9,983 nucleotides of DNA from an uncultured beta proteobacterium (GCA_903909925.1 CAIVXR010000235.1:1-9983), one strand, 5' to 3'; positions 1 to 6,925 are shown, counted from the first letter of the stretch. Numbers and translations are program-made. The notes: generated by a model not told the origin, from the letters alone.

Positions 1-1667
1 GGAATAGCTGTATCAGCTTCATCAGTCCATTTCTTATTCAAAAATGGTGTCCAATCAACAGCGAACTTACCCTTGTAATTACTGAGAACTGGATCAGAGG
101 TCTGAATACCAGCATCCATTGCAGCTCTGAAGTCCTTAACCATCTGGTCTCCAGTGCCAGCAGGCAATGTACCCTCTGCCTCAAGCTTATCTGCATAAAG
201 CTTACGTGTACCTGGATGTGCAGCAATAATTTTGTACATCAAAGGCTGCGTCATTGATGGAGTGTCTTGCTCGTTATGTCCTAACTTTCTAAAGCAAACA
301 ATATCGATAGCCACATCTTTATGGAACTGTGTGCGGAACTCTATAGCCAGTTGAGTCGCCAATACCACTGCCTCTGGATCATCGCCATTTACATGCAATA
401 CAGGTGCATCAATAATCTTCATGATGTCTGTACAGTAAAGACTAGAACGTAAGTCCCGCGGGTCTGAAGTTGTGAAGCCAATTTGGTTATTGATCACAAT
501 ATGAACCGTGCCACCAGTAGAGTAGCCACGCACCTCTGCCAAAGACAAGGTCTCTTGCATCACACCTTGGCCAGCAATAGCAGCATCGCCATGAACTAGC
601 ACCGGTAATACCTGCTGCCCTAAAAGGTCACCACGACGATCCATACGGGCGCGTGCTGAACCTTCGACCACAGGGTTTACGATTTCTAAGTGAGATGGAT
701 TAAATGCTAAGGAAACGTGTACTGGACCTGTTGGTGTAGAGATGTCACTAGAAAAACCTTGGTGATATTTCACATCACCGGCAGGTAAAGTTTCAGGACC
801 TTTGTGTTCAAACTCTGCAAACAAATCTTTTGGCATCTTGCCCAGAGTGTTTACGAGAACATTGAGACGACCGCGATGGGCCATGCCAATGACAATCTCT
901 TGGACTCCTTTAGCGCCAGCTTCATGAATCAATTCATCCATACAAGGAATAAAACTATCGCCGCCCTCAAGGGAGAAACGTTTTTGACCAACATATTTAG
1001 CCTGAAGATAACGTTCTAAGCCCTCTGCTGCAGTGACACGATCTAAGATATGGCGCTTTTTATCCACATCAAATGAGGGTCTAGAGCGGATCGATTCCAA
1101 CTTCTCTTGCCACCATTTCTTAATCTTTTGGTCAGCGATAAACATGTATTCAGCACCAATCGTGCCGCAGTATGTTTCACGCAATGCTTGCAGTAAATCC
1201 CGCAAGCTCATTTCGTTTTTACCAAAGAATGTATTACTAATATTGAAGACGATATCCATATCGCCATCAGTAAATCCATAAAAGGCGGGGTCTAACTCAG
1301 GAATATCCTGGCGCTCAGTACGCTTCAAAGGGTCAATATCTGCCCAACGATTACCGACGTTACGATACGCCGCAATTAACTGCTGTACTGCAACCCGTTT
1401 ACGTCCCATATCGGAGTTAGCCGAATCAGAAATCGTTCTGATAGGACCTTGTTTAGCGCGCTCAGCAAAAGACGCCACAATGGGTGCATGAGCGATGTCA
1501 GTTCGAGACGAACCGTCGACCGCTGGGACTTGTTTTACATTATCAAAATAAGCACGCCAATGGTCAGCTACCGAAGCTGGATCGTGCAAATAGGATTCGT
1601 AGAGTTCCTCTACATAGGGTGCGTTACCGCCAAAGAGATAAGAGTTATCTCTTGATTCCTGCATCAT
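1..1667 (-). CDS. sucA: 2-oxoglutarate dehydrogenase E1 component, N-terminal 555 codons (partial)
   Basis: SucA is the thiamine-diphosphate E1 subunit of the 2-oxoglutarate dehydrogenase complex; it decarboxylates 2-oxoglutarate and passes the succinyl group to the E2 lipoyl domain in the citric acid cycle. Translating the minus strand from 1667 gives one uninterrupted frame to the window edge, about 60% of a protein that is usually 930-950 residues. Seen: the N-terminal E2-contact region (YLFGGNAPYVEELYESYL, about 10-27), GMAHRGRLNVL with the conserved His at about 264, YHQGFSSD with His at about 302, AFNPSHLEIVNPVVEG (321-336), and the cofactor-site elements HGDAAIAGQG (359-368) and NNQIGFTTS (393-401), then HVNGDDPEAV. 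The ATG at 1665-1667 has an AAAGGTGA ribosome site just upstream; a second ATG follows directly and an in-frame GTG lies three codons before, so the start may shift by a few codons. odhB and lpd would be expected beyond base 1. No internal frameshift seen. Confidence 0.96.
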   Translation of the reverse strand, partial: MMQESRDNSYLFGGNAPYVEELYESYLHDPASVADHWRAYFDNVKQVPAVDGSSRTDIAHAPIVASFAERAKQGPIRTISDSANSDMGRKRVAVQQLIAAYRNVGNRWADIDPLKRTERQDIPELDPAFYGFTDGDMDIVFNISNTFFGKNEMSLRDLLQALRETYCGTIGAEYMFIADQKIKKWWQEKLESIRSRPSFDVDKKRHILDRVTAAEGLERYLQAKYVGQKRFSLEGGDSFIPCMDELIHEAGAKGVQEIVIGMAHRGRLNVLVNTLGKMPKDLFAEFEHKGPETLPAGDVKYHQGFSSDISTPTGPVHVSLAFNPSHLEIVNPVVEGSARARMDRRGDLLGQQVLPVLVHGDAAIAGQGVMQETLSLAEVRGYSTGGTVHIVINNQIGFTTSDPRDLRSSLYCTDIMKIIDAPVLHVNGDDPEAVVLATQLAIEFRTQFHKDVAIDIVCFRKLGHNEQDTPSMTQPLMYKIIAAHPGTRKLYADKLEAEGTLPAGTGDQMVKDFRAAMDAGIQTSDPVLSNYKGKFAVDWTPFLNKKWTDEADTAI

Positions 1668-1777
1668 GATGCTCACCTTTCATCGGGTTTCCCGACTAAA
1701 ACTGTGGTTAAAACCATCCGTTACGCGGCTTCACCGTTTCACGAATTGATCTATGCAAATACTGCTATTACGCACCT
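1668..1777 (-). ncRNA. sucA leader, probable sucA RNA motif (cis-regulatory)
   Basis: This is the presumed 5' untranslated region of sucA. Established knowledge: a conserved cis-regulatory RNA, the sucA RNA motif, occurs only upstream of sucA in Burkholderiales and is thought to control access to the ribosome site. Seen here on the minus strand: a hairpin TCGGG-AAA-CCCGA (1683-1695) ending a few bases before the AAAGGTGA Shine-Dalgarno; a second dyad TGGTTTTAACCA (1705-1716); and a GC-rich segment with short complementary CCG/CGG blocks (1718-1738). Such dense pairing is unusual in this otherwise AT-rich intergenic stretch. Assignment rests on clade, position and hairpins; I could not align it with the family model, and I do not see a clear single anti-Shine-Dalgarno strand. 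Confidence 0.6.
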
Positions 1778-1806
1778 AATTTAACACGATTGACCATTTT
1801 CTACAA
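1778..1806 (-). promoter_or_regulatory. Candidate sigma-70 promoter of sucA
   Basis: On the minus strand a -35-like TTGTAG (1801-1806) lies 17 bp from a -10-like TAAATT (1778-1783). The -10 is preceded by TGT, giving an extended -10 arrangement (TGnTAAATT). Transcription would begin near 1771, about 100 nt before the sucA start, so the whole hairpin leader would be in the message. The -35 matches only its TTG, so the extended -10 would carry most of the strength. Inferred from consensus only. Confidence 0.45.
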
Positions 1807-1876
1807 AAGGACTTTCCTAATTTCTTGTGATTTGTGGCATGAATCTAGCAGGATGAAATTAATAAGAACTTTCCTA
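1807..1876. repeat. Pair of 13-bp near-identical direct repeats in the sucA/regulator divergent region
   Basis: AAGGACTTTCCTA (1807-1819) and AAGAACTTTCCTA (1864-1876) match at 12 of 13 positions, 57 bp start to start. They lie upstream of the candidate sucA promoter and about 90-160 bp before the divergent regulator gene. The rest of the 297-bp gap (1668-1964) holds the sucA leader and promoter and an AT-rich stretch before the regulator, in which I could not pick out a convincing plus-strand promoter. The repeats may be protein-binding sites or chance. Confidence 0.35.
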
Positions 1877-1964
1877 CCTGGGTTTAAAGATCTCCCGACA
1901 GATTCACGTGGATTTGATTTTTATTCTCTAAATCTTCAAATAAATTAACGAAATTAAGGGAAAT

Positions 1965-2663
1965 ATGAAAACCATCACCCCAGATATGGAGTATCTCAGT
2001 ACCAGGCAAAGTGCCAAGATCCTGCAGGTATCTCTTGGAACCGTCCAAAAAATGGTGGAATTAGGCGAACTAATCGCCTGGAAGACCCGCGGAGGCCATA
2101 GGCGAATATTGGCCAGCTCTCTAGAGCAACAGCTTCAACGGAGAAAAAGGGCTATGCGGCAAAAATCTAGCCAGAACTGTATTGCCATGGGTATCTTTCG
2201 CAGGGCTGAAAATAGCGAAGATCTCCTAGAGTCAATTCAAGACTGGCAATTAAAGGTTGAAATGGAGGTCGCTATGGATAGTCTAGAAGGCTTAATGAAG
2301 GCGGTATCTATTGCCCCTGATTTAATCTTCTTGGACGCCCTCATACCGCCAGTAGAGCAAGTTCATTTAATCCATTATTTGAGCAAAAACAAGGACACAC
2401 AGAGGATTCCTATTCTAGTAGATGAAGGTTTTATCAAGCTTCATCCTGGAGTTGTGGCACTCGCTGATGAAAACAATGGCCATAGGCCCCAATTTACAGA
2501 AAACATCAAAGAAGAGCTAGAAAATGGCCTAATTGAACATAATCCACTGATTATTGGGTACCCTGCAACCGATATTGAAGCTGATCAATCATGGCCCCAA
2601 GGAAGTCGACATGAACTATTAGAACCAATCTTTATAGAAGCCCTAGGCAAGAAATGTGCCTAA
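1965..2663 (+). CDS. Excisionase/MerR-type helix-turn-helix protein with degenerate receiver domain
   Basis: Probable cytoplasmic DNA-binding regulator of 232 residues. Residues about 10-50 (YLSTRQSAKILQVSLGTVQ, then WKTRGGHRR) form the winged helix-turn-helix of the excisionase/MerR class: helix, recognition helix, and the Gly-Gly-His wing. A basic linker (about 58-70) follows. Residues about 72-155 resemble a response-regulator receiver: PDLIFLDALIPP places an Asp (124) where the phospho-acceptor normally sits. The N-terminal acidic pair is absent (MGIFRRAENSED), and the usual Thr/Ser and Lys are not evident (PILVDEGF), so ordinary phosphorylation is doubtful. The last 75 residues are not recognised. 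The start is supported by AAGGGA four bases before the ATG. It is divergent from sucA and ends just before a strong terminator. Family members with this HTH-receiver layout are known in betaproteobacteria, but I know of no assigned function; control of sucA is only a guess from position. Confidence 0.85.
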   Translation: MKTITPDMEYLSTRQSAKILQVSLGTVQKMVELGELIAWKTRGGHRRILASSLEQQLQRRKRAMRQKSSQNCIAMGIFRRAENSEDLLESIQDWQLKVEMEVAMDSLEGLMKAVSIAPDLIFLDALIPPVEQVHLIHYLSKNKDTQRIPILVDEGFIKLHPGVVALADENNGHRPQFTENIKEELENGLIEHNPLIIGYPATDIEADQSWPQGSRHELLEPIFIEALGKKCA

Positions 2664-2678
2664 GCAAGCTTGGTAATC

Positions 2679-2705
2679 AAAAAGGCCGCATCTGCGGCCT
2701 TTTTT
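2679..2705. terminator. Bidirectional intrinsic terminator between convergent genes
   Basis: A perfect 12-bp inverted repeat, AAAAAGGCCGCA / TGCGGCCTTTTT (2679-2690 and 2693-2704), with a GC-rich core and a very short loop, followed by a T run on the plus strand and five T on the minus strand. It lies 16 bp after the regulator stop and 18 bp after the end of the convergent H-NS gene, so it can end both transcripts; the plus-strand T tract is the longer. Confidence 0.9.
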
Positions 2706-2722
2706 GTTGAGAGGATTGGGGT

Positions 2723-3007
2723 TTAGATTAAGTAATTACTGCGATCTTTACCATCAATCCACTTTGGAGCCTTGCCACGGCCGGTCCAGGTATCACCTGT
2801 AGAAGGATTGCGGTATTTAGGAGCAACCTTTCCACCACCGCTTTTAACGCCTGCCTTGCGACTAAATAGGTCTGAGGCGCTTAAGCCGTATTGGTCAATA
2901 ATGACTTTAGCTTTAGTAATGCCATCAGCCTTTTCACGCGCAATGGCCTCTTTAATCTGCTTATCCAACTGTTCGCGCTGGGCTAAAAGGTCTTTATAAG
3001 AAGACAT
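2723..3007 (-). CDS. H-NS family nucleoid-associated protein
   Basis: Small histone-like DNA-binding protein of 94 residues that would bind curved AT-rich DNA and silence or organise the chromosome. Seen: an N-terminal charged helical region (1-30, rich in Lys/Glu/Gln, suited to coiled-coil dimerisation), a flexible Gly/Lys linker (about 50-62) and the C-terminal H-NS signature YRNPSTGDTWTGRGKAPKWI (65-84), with the TWTGRGKAPKW DNA-contacting loop. Length fits the short H-NS-like proteins of Burkholderiaceae. The ATG is preceded by CGGAGA at a spacing of about nine, supporting this start. The gene stands alone on the minus strand with its own AT-rich upstream region, a layout compatible with autoregulation, and ends at a shared terminator. 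Which of several H-NS paralogues it is cannot be told from the window. Confidence 0.93.
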   Translation of the reverse strand: MSSYKDLLAQREQLDKQIKEAIAREKADGITKAKVIIDQYGLSASDLFSRKAGVKSGGGKVAPKYRNPSTGDTWTGRGKAPKWIDGKDRSNYLI

Positions 3008-3078
3008 GTATATTTTTCTCCGAATAATAGGTTATTTAAAATAGAAGATTTAACCGTGGTTAAGCTATTTAAGACCTG

Positions 3079-3084
3079 ATTATA
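3079..3084 (-). promoter_or_regulatory. Candidate -10 element for the H-NS gene
   Basis: The minus strand reads TATAAT, a perfect -10 hexamer, which would start transcription near 3072 and leave a leader of about 65 nt. No good -35 is seen at 16-18 bp (for example TATTCC at 17). The leader contains a short dyad TTAACC-AC-GGTTAA (3050-3063). The surrounding DNA is so AT-rich that a chance match is possible. Confidence 0.4.
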
Positions 3085-3145
3085 TACATATTAATTCGGG
3101 AGGAATATATATTATTAGCCTTCTATTTATATAGGGTTTTTATGG

Positions 3146-3167
3146 CTCAATATATGCATTTATTGAG
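3146..3167. repeat. 22-bp near-perfect palindrome
   Basis: CTCAATA-T-ATGCAT-T-TATTGAG is symmetric at 10 of 11 base pairs; the only break is a T facing T on either side of the central ATGCAT. It lacks a T run, so it looks more like a dimeric-protein operator than a terminator. It lies about 60 bp upstream of the candidate H-NS -10 and about 55 bp downstream of the thioesterase stop. Confidence 0.6.
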
Positions 3168-3219
3168 ATAATCGTTATAAATATTATGATCGATTATAGT
3201 GAATTTATAGTAATTATTA

Positions 3220-3639
3220 TTATTTTCTAAGAGTAAATGTGCCGCTTGCTTTGGCAGTGATCTCGCCAGCTTCATTTAGCACCACTGCCTCGCAGTAATT
3301 GATCATTTTTCCAAGCTTGAGGACGCTGCCCTCAACCACGATTTTGCCGATACTGGGACGCAAGAAACTAGTAGTCATATCAATCGTAATAACGCCTAAA
3401 GGATGATTGTGGGCGCTTCTAGTTGCGCAGGCCATCGCAAAATCCAATAAAGTCATGATCACGCCACCTTGGGCAACGTGAAAGCTATTGGTAAATTCCG
3501 GTTTGAGCTCAAGACTAACCCGCGACTTACCATCCCGCGCATATTCTGGGACAACGCCGAGATGATGCAAAAAGGGAATATCTAAACCAAAGAAGCTAGT
3601 TCGCTCCTGATCATTAGACTTGGGATTAGATGTACTCAT
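3220..3639 (-). CDS. PaaI/YdiI-type hotdog-fold thioesterase
   Basis: Predicted cytoplasmic acyl-CoA thioesterase of 139 residues, typical for a single hotdog domain. Seen: a N-terminal segment ending in FFGLDIPFLHHLGV, an early strand YARDGKSRVSLELKPEFTNS, then HVAQGGVIMTLLDFAMACA (54-72), which carries the Gly-Gly turn and the Asp (66) at the start of the central hot-dog helix, and ITIDMTTSFLRPSIG (84-98), a strand/loop characteristic of the PaaI family. The family hydrolyses aryl- or short/medium acyl-CoA; the substrate here cannot be told. The ATG at 3637-3639 has no clear Shine-Dalgarno (AATTGATCACCAT precedes it), yet no better start is seen. It lies 30 bp downstream of tRNA-Pro on the same strand, so it may be read by transcripts passing the tRNA. 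Confidence 0.88.
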   Translation of the reverse strand: MSTSNPKSNDQERTSFFGLDIPFLHHLGVVPEYARDGKSRVSLELKPEFTNSFHVAQGGVIMTLLDFAMACATRSAHNHPLGVITIDMTTSFLRPSIGKIVVEGSVLKLGKMINYCEAVVLNEAGEITAKASGTFTLRK

Positions 3640-3669
3640 ATGGTGATCAATTAAAACACTAAGGAATCA

Positions 3670-3746
<77 letters not shown>

Positions 3747-3758
3747 ACAAGAGACAAA

Positions 3759-3767
3759 ATTGTATCA
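3759..3767 (-). promoter_or_regulatory. Candidate extended -10 promoter for tRNA-Pro
   Basis: The minus strand reads TGATACAAT, an extended -10 (TGn then TACAAT, 5 of 6 matches), ending 12 bp before the mature tRNA 5' end, so transcription would start only about 6 nt ahead of the tRNA. No good -35 is visible. It lies just after the MerR-type gene stop, and suggests the tRNA can be made independently of the long operon. Confidence 0.45.
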
Positions 3768-3771
3768 GTAA

Positions 3772-4122
3772 CTATTGAGACAGAATTTGCAGAACAGCTT
3801 GCAATTCATCACGTAGGCGCAGTTCACCACGCACTTCATCAAGGCGATTTCTAGCGCCGCTAATCGTGAAGCCCTCTTCATAAAGAAGTGCCCTGATTTT
3901 ACGAATCAACACCACTTCATGGTGCTGATAGTAACGACGATTACCACGGCGTTTCTGAGGGCTCAGCTGTGAAAACTCCTGCTCCCAATAACGTAATACG
4001 TGAGAGCGTACGCCACATAATTCAGCTACTTCGCCAATTGTGAAATAGCGTTTAGACGGTATCGGGGGAAGTTGAGCGCTCGGCAGTGCCGAGCTAGCAT
4101 CAAACTCGGTTTTCTCGAGCAT
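3772..4122 (-). CDS. MerR-family transcriptional regulator of the ihfA-linked type
   Basis: DNA-binding regulator of 116 residues. After a Pro/Ser-rich N-terminus (1-24) comes the MerR winged helix-turn-helix: YFTIGEVAELCGVRSHVLRYW (26-46) with the usual Arg-Tyr-Trp end, EQEFSQLSPQKRRGNRRYY (47-65) as wing, then VVLIRKIRALLYEEGFTISGARNRL (70-94) as helices 3-4. The remainder is a short amphipathic tail suited to a dimerising coiled coil; there is no C-terminal effector domain and no Cys cluster for metal sensing. Its ATG lies inside the 3' end of ihfA (23-bp overlap) with GGAG four bases before it, so translation is likely coupled. A MerR-like gene directly after ihfA is common in proteobacteria, but its target and inducer are not known to me. 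Confidence 0.92.
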   Translation of the reverse strand: MLEKTEFDASSALPSAQLPPIPSKRYFTIGEVAELCGVRSHVLRYWEQEFSQLSPQKRRGNRRYYQHHEVVLIRKIRALLYEEGFTISGARNRLDEVRGELRLRDELQAVLQILSQ

Positions 4123-4423
4123 GTGACTCCACTACATCTTTAAGCTTTTGACTTGCATGAAATGTCACTACACGTCTTGCTGCTATCGGAATCATTTGGC
4201 CTGTTTTTGGATTTCGGCCAGGACGAGCCGATTTATTTCGTAACTGGAAATTACCGAAACCAGAGATCTTCACTTCAACGCCAGACTCAAGCGAGTGGCC
4301 AATGCGGTCAAAAAAAGCATCGATCATGTCTTTTGCTTCACGCTTGTTTAATCCAACTTGATCAAACAGCGCCTCTGATAGTTCATTTTTGGTAACGGTG
4401 TCGTTAATATTGAATTCGCTCAT
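4100..4423 (-). CDS. ihfA: Integration host factor subunit alpha
   Basis: IHF alpha pairs with IHF beta to bind specific sites in the minor groove and bend DNA by about 160 degrees, acting in transcription, replication and recombination. The 107-residue product has the HU/IHF fold: N-terminal helices TKNELSEALFDQVGLNKREAKD (11-32), then VKISGFGNFQLRNKSARPGRNPKTG (51-75) with the DNA-intercalating Pro at 68 in the arm, and IPIAARRVVTFHASQKLKD (79-96). It is a few residues longer than E. coli IhfA at both ends. The ATG has GAAGAG upstream. It lies 45 bp after pheT and overlaps the MerR-type gene, as expected for the pheST-ihfA order, which distinguishes it from HU and from IHF beta. Confidence 0.96.
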   Translation of the reverse strand: MSEFNINDTVTKNELSEALFDQVGLNKREAKDMIDAFFDRIGHSLESGVEVKISGFGNFQLRNKSARPGRNPKTGQMIPIAARRVVTFHASQKLKDVVESHARENRV

Positions 4424-4468
4424 TGCCAGTCTCTTCTATAGCTTTTTTATATTTACGTAATATTAAAC

Positions 4469-6925
4469 CTAGCGCAGACGGGCTGCGCACTTTTTTTCTA
4501 CCACCCCCAATAAAGCAGCCATAACTGCATCAATTTGGGGATCTTGCAATGTTTCATTAGGGTTTAACAGGGTCACACGGAAGGCCAAGCTCTTTTCATC
4601 ATCGGCCATGCTGCTTGATCCTGTCTTTGGTCTGAACTCATCAAAGAGCTCAATGGTGCGGACAAAATTCTGCTGACTAGCTGTCATTGCATCTAACATT
4701 GATTGCGCGGAAACCTGTTGCTTAACTACTAGGGCTAAGTCACGTTGTACCGCAGGAAACTTACTCAGCTCTTCGGGCTGCGGTAAACCGAGCTGTCTGA
4801 TGGGATCTAAATCTAATTCAAACAAAACGGGGGCTTGAGGTAGCTCATATGCTTGTTGCAAGGCTGGGTGTAATTCACCAATCCAACCTACTGCAGTTTT
4901 TGCTGTATTTGTTTTTAAGAAAATTTGTGCGGAGCGGCCTGGATGTAAAGCAGGATGCTGTGCAGCCTCAGTAACAAAATGAATGGGGTCTAATACTCTG
5001 TCAAGGTCACCCTTCACATCAAAGAAATCTACCGCACGATTAGCGCTTGCCCACTGCTCTGGAACAAAAGAGCCATAAGCCAAGCCCCCTACTTTTTGTA
5101 TTTGACTAAAGCCGGCTACCTTGCCTGGCACTTCTGTGACGCTAGCATCACGCTTAAATACACGACCAGTCTCAAAAAGACGTACCCGCCCTGCACCACG
5201 ATTCAAATTGGCCTTGAGGTTATTCAGTAAACCACCCCATAGCGTGCTGCGCATGACGCTGAACTGGCTAGCAATCGGGTTAACAACGGTAATGATCTCT
5301 TTATCAGCAACACCAGTGAGACGTTTTTCACTTTCAAGATCTGTAAAGCCAAAATTCACAGTCTCCTGATAGCCTTGTAATGCTAAGCGCTGACGTAATA
5401 AATGAATGCCACGCTTAGCTTCGGGTTTTGCGCTCATCTTTAATGAAGCGATTGGCGGCTGGTCAGGAATATTTTCAAAGCCGTATATGCGAGCAACTTC
5501 TTCAATAAGATCTTCTTCGATTTCAATATCAAAGCGATAGCTAGGAGGTGTTACAACAAATAGATCACCGTCTTGTTTGAATTCAAAGCCAAGGCGTTTA
5601 AAGACGTCATTCACAATGTCATTAGTCAATGGAATACCAATGACCTGCATTGCACGCTTCAGGCGCATATGTACAGGTTTACGCACTGGTGCATTGAGAA
5701 TCTGGTCATCAACTGGGCCTGCTTGACCTCCACAAACTTCCAGAATTAAGGCTGATAAGTACTCTAAACAAGAGGTCGTAGCTTGTGGATCAACTCCACG
5801 CTCAAAACGATGGGCTGCATCGGTACTGAAATTAAAACGGCGGGCACGGCCCTGAATAGCCGATGGCAACCAATAAGCGGCCTCAACGTAAATATTTTTA
5901 GTATCGTCACTCACGGCGCAGTGATTGCCGCCCATGATTCCTGCAAGTGCTACTGGACCTTTTTGATCTGCAACCACACCAGCTTCTTGTAAATTACCTG
6001 TAGAGTCTGAGCCTTGCAAAGTCACTGTCTGACCATTTAATAGCTCGAGCGTTTCACCAGCTTTTGCCCAACGTACAGTGATATCGCCCTCTAGCTTGTC
6101 AATATCAAACACATGAGTCGGCTGACCCATCTCTAGCATGACATAGTTAGAAAGATCAACTAATGCAGAAATACTTCTTTGACCAGCACGCGCTAAACGC
6201 TGCACAATCCAATCCGGTGTTTTTGCTTGTGGATTAACACCGCGAATCACGCGACCTGCAAAGCGACCGCAAAGCTCTTTATTCTCAACAGTAACTTTGC
6301 GTTTATCTTGGATTGATAGCGTCGGTGCATTCCATTTAGGGGCACATACTGCAGCGCCAGTGATTGCCGATACTTCACGAGCTATACCCATGACAGAAAG
6401 ACAATCCGCTTTATTCGGAGTTAACTTAATCACAAAGATTTGATCGTCAAGATCAAGGTACTCACGAATATCTTTACCAACTGGCGCGTCTGCAGGCAAC
6501 TCTAGGATGCCTTCATGATCATCACCTAAACCGAGTTCACGACCAGAGCACAACATGCCTTGGCTCTCTACACCACGCAACTTGCCTACTTTGATGACAA
6601 AAGGCTTACCATCTGCTTCTGCCGGAGGTAATTCTGCTCCAACTAAGGCACAAGGAATCTTGATGCCAGTACGCGCATTCGGTGCACCACAAACGATTTG
6701 GAGCTCTTGACCAGTTCCAGCATCAACTTTACATACACGTAAACGATCGGCATCAGGATGTTGCTCAGCAGACAGAATCTGTGCAATCACAATCTTTGTA
6801 AATCCTGGAGCTACAGAATGCTGATCTTCCACTTCTAAACCTGCCATCGTCATTGCATGTGCCAACCCATCGCTATCTTGCGATGGGTTCACATACTGAC
6901 GGAGCCAAGATTCAGAAAATTGCAT
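4469..6925 (-). CDS. pheT: Phenylalanine-tRNA ligase beta subunit
   Basis: Beta subunit of the heterotetrameric phenylalanyl-tRNA synthetase; with PheS it charges tRNA-Phe, and it carries the editing site that removes mischarged tyrosine. The 818-residue product is of normal length. Seen in order: MQFSESWLRQYVNP start typical of the family; an EMAP/tRNA-binding OB domain (about 43-152, with HPDADRLRVCKVD and GVESQGMLCSGRELGL); the B3/B4 editing region (about 215-390, with SNYVMLEMGQPTHVFDIDKL and ALAGIMGG); the B5 region (about 410-480, ending EEDLIEEVARIYGFENIP); the core synthetase-like domain; and a C-terminal ferredoxin-like anticodon-binding domain (last ~95 residues, from KFPAVQRDLALVV). 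Start is fixed by family similarity although no clear Shine-Dalgarno precedes it. It follows pheS by 24 bp, suggesting coupled translation. Confidence 0.98.
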   Translation of the reverse strand: MQFSESWLRQYVNPSQDSDGLAHAMTMAGLEVEDQHSVAPGFTKIVIAQILSAEQHPDADRLRVCKVDAGTGQELQIVCGAPNARTGIKIPCALVGAELPPAEADGKPFVIKVGKLRGVESQGMLCSGRELGLGDDHEGILELPADAPVGKDIREYLDLDDQIFVIKLTPNKADCLSVMGIAREVSAITGAAVCAPKWNAPTLSIQDKRKVTVENKELCGRFAGRVIRGVNPQAKTPDWIVQRLARAGQRSISALVDLSNYVMLEMGQPTHVFDIDKLEGDITVRWAKAGETLELLNGQTVTLQGSDSTGNLQEAGVVADQKGPVALAGIMGGNHCAVSDDTKNIYVEAAYWLPSAIQGRARRFNFSTDAAHRFERGVDPQATTSCLEYLSALILEVCGGQAGPVDDQILNAPVRKPVHMRLKRAMQVIGIPLTNDIVNDVFKRLGFEFKQDGDLFVVTPPSYRFDIEIEEDLIEEVARIYGFENIPDQPPIASLKMSAKPEAKRGIHLLRQRLALQGYQETVNFGFTDLESEKRLTGVADKEIITVVNPIASQFSVMRSTLWGGLLNNLKANLNRGAGRVRLFETGRVFKRDASVTEVPGKVAGFSQIQKVGGLAYGSFVPEQWASANRAVDFFDVKGDLDRVLDPIHFVTEAAQHPALHPGRSAQIFLKTNTAKTAVGWIGELHPALQQAYELPQAPVLFELDLDPIRQLGLPQPEELSKFPAVQRDLALVVKQQVSAQSMLDAMTASQQNFVRTIELFDEFRPKTGSSSMADDEKSLAFRVTLLNPNETLQDPQIDAVMAALLGVVEKKCAARLR

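Larger units (their letters stand above)
3008..3219. other. AT-rich intergenic region with dyad symmetries between H-NS and thioesterase genes
   Basis: This 212-bp stretch has no credible gene and is far more AT-rich than the flanking genes. It holds a 22-bp near-perfect palindrome (3146-3167), the inverted repeat ATAATCG/CGATTAT (3168-3174 and 3191-3197), a distant 9-bp inverted repeat AAATAGAAG/CTTCTATTT (3039-3047 and 3120-3128), and the 14-bp dyad at 3050-3063. It probably combines the H-NS promoter, its own H-NS binding sites and the 3' end of the thioesterase transcript. No classical hairpin-plus-T-run terminator is seen for the thioesterase. Confidence 0.6.

Noticed and set aside
804..1281. 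Plus-strand open frames of 70-82 codons within sucA
   Set aside because: The opposite strand is continuous, highly conserved SucA coding sequence; these frames are antisense by-products.
1..1667. Possible frameshift or pseudogene in sucA because only short frames lie in the region
   Set aside because: The minus-strand frame from 1667 to base 3 is exactly 555 codons without a stop and matches SucA throughout; it simply lacks its stop within the window.
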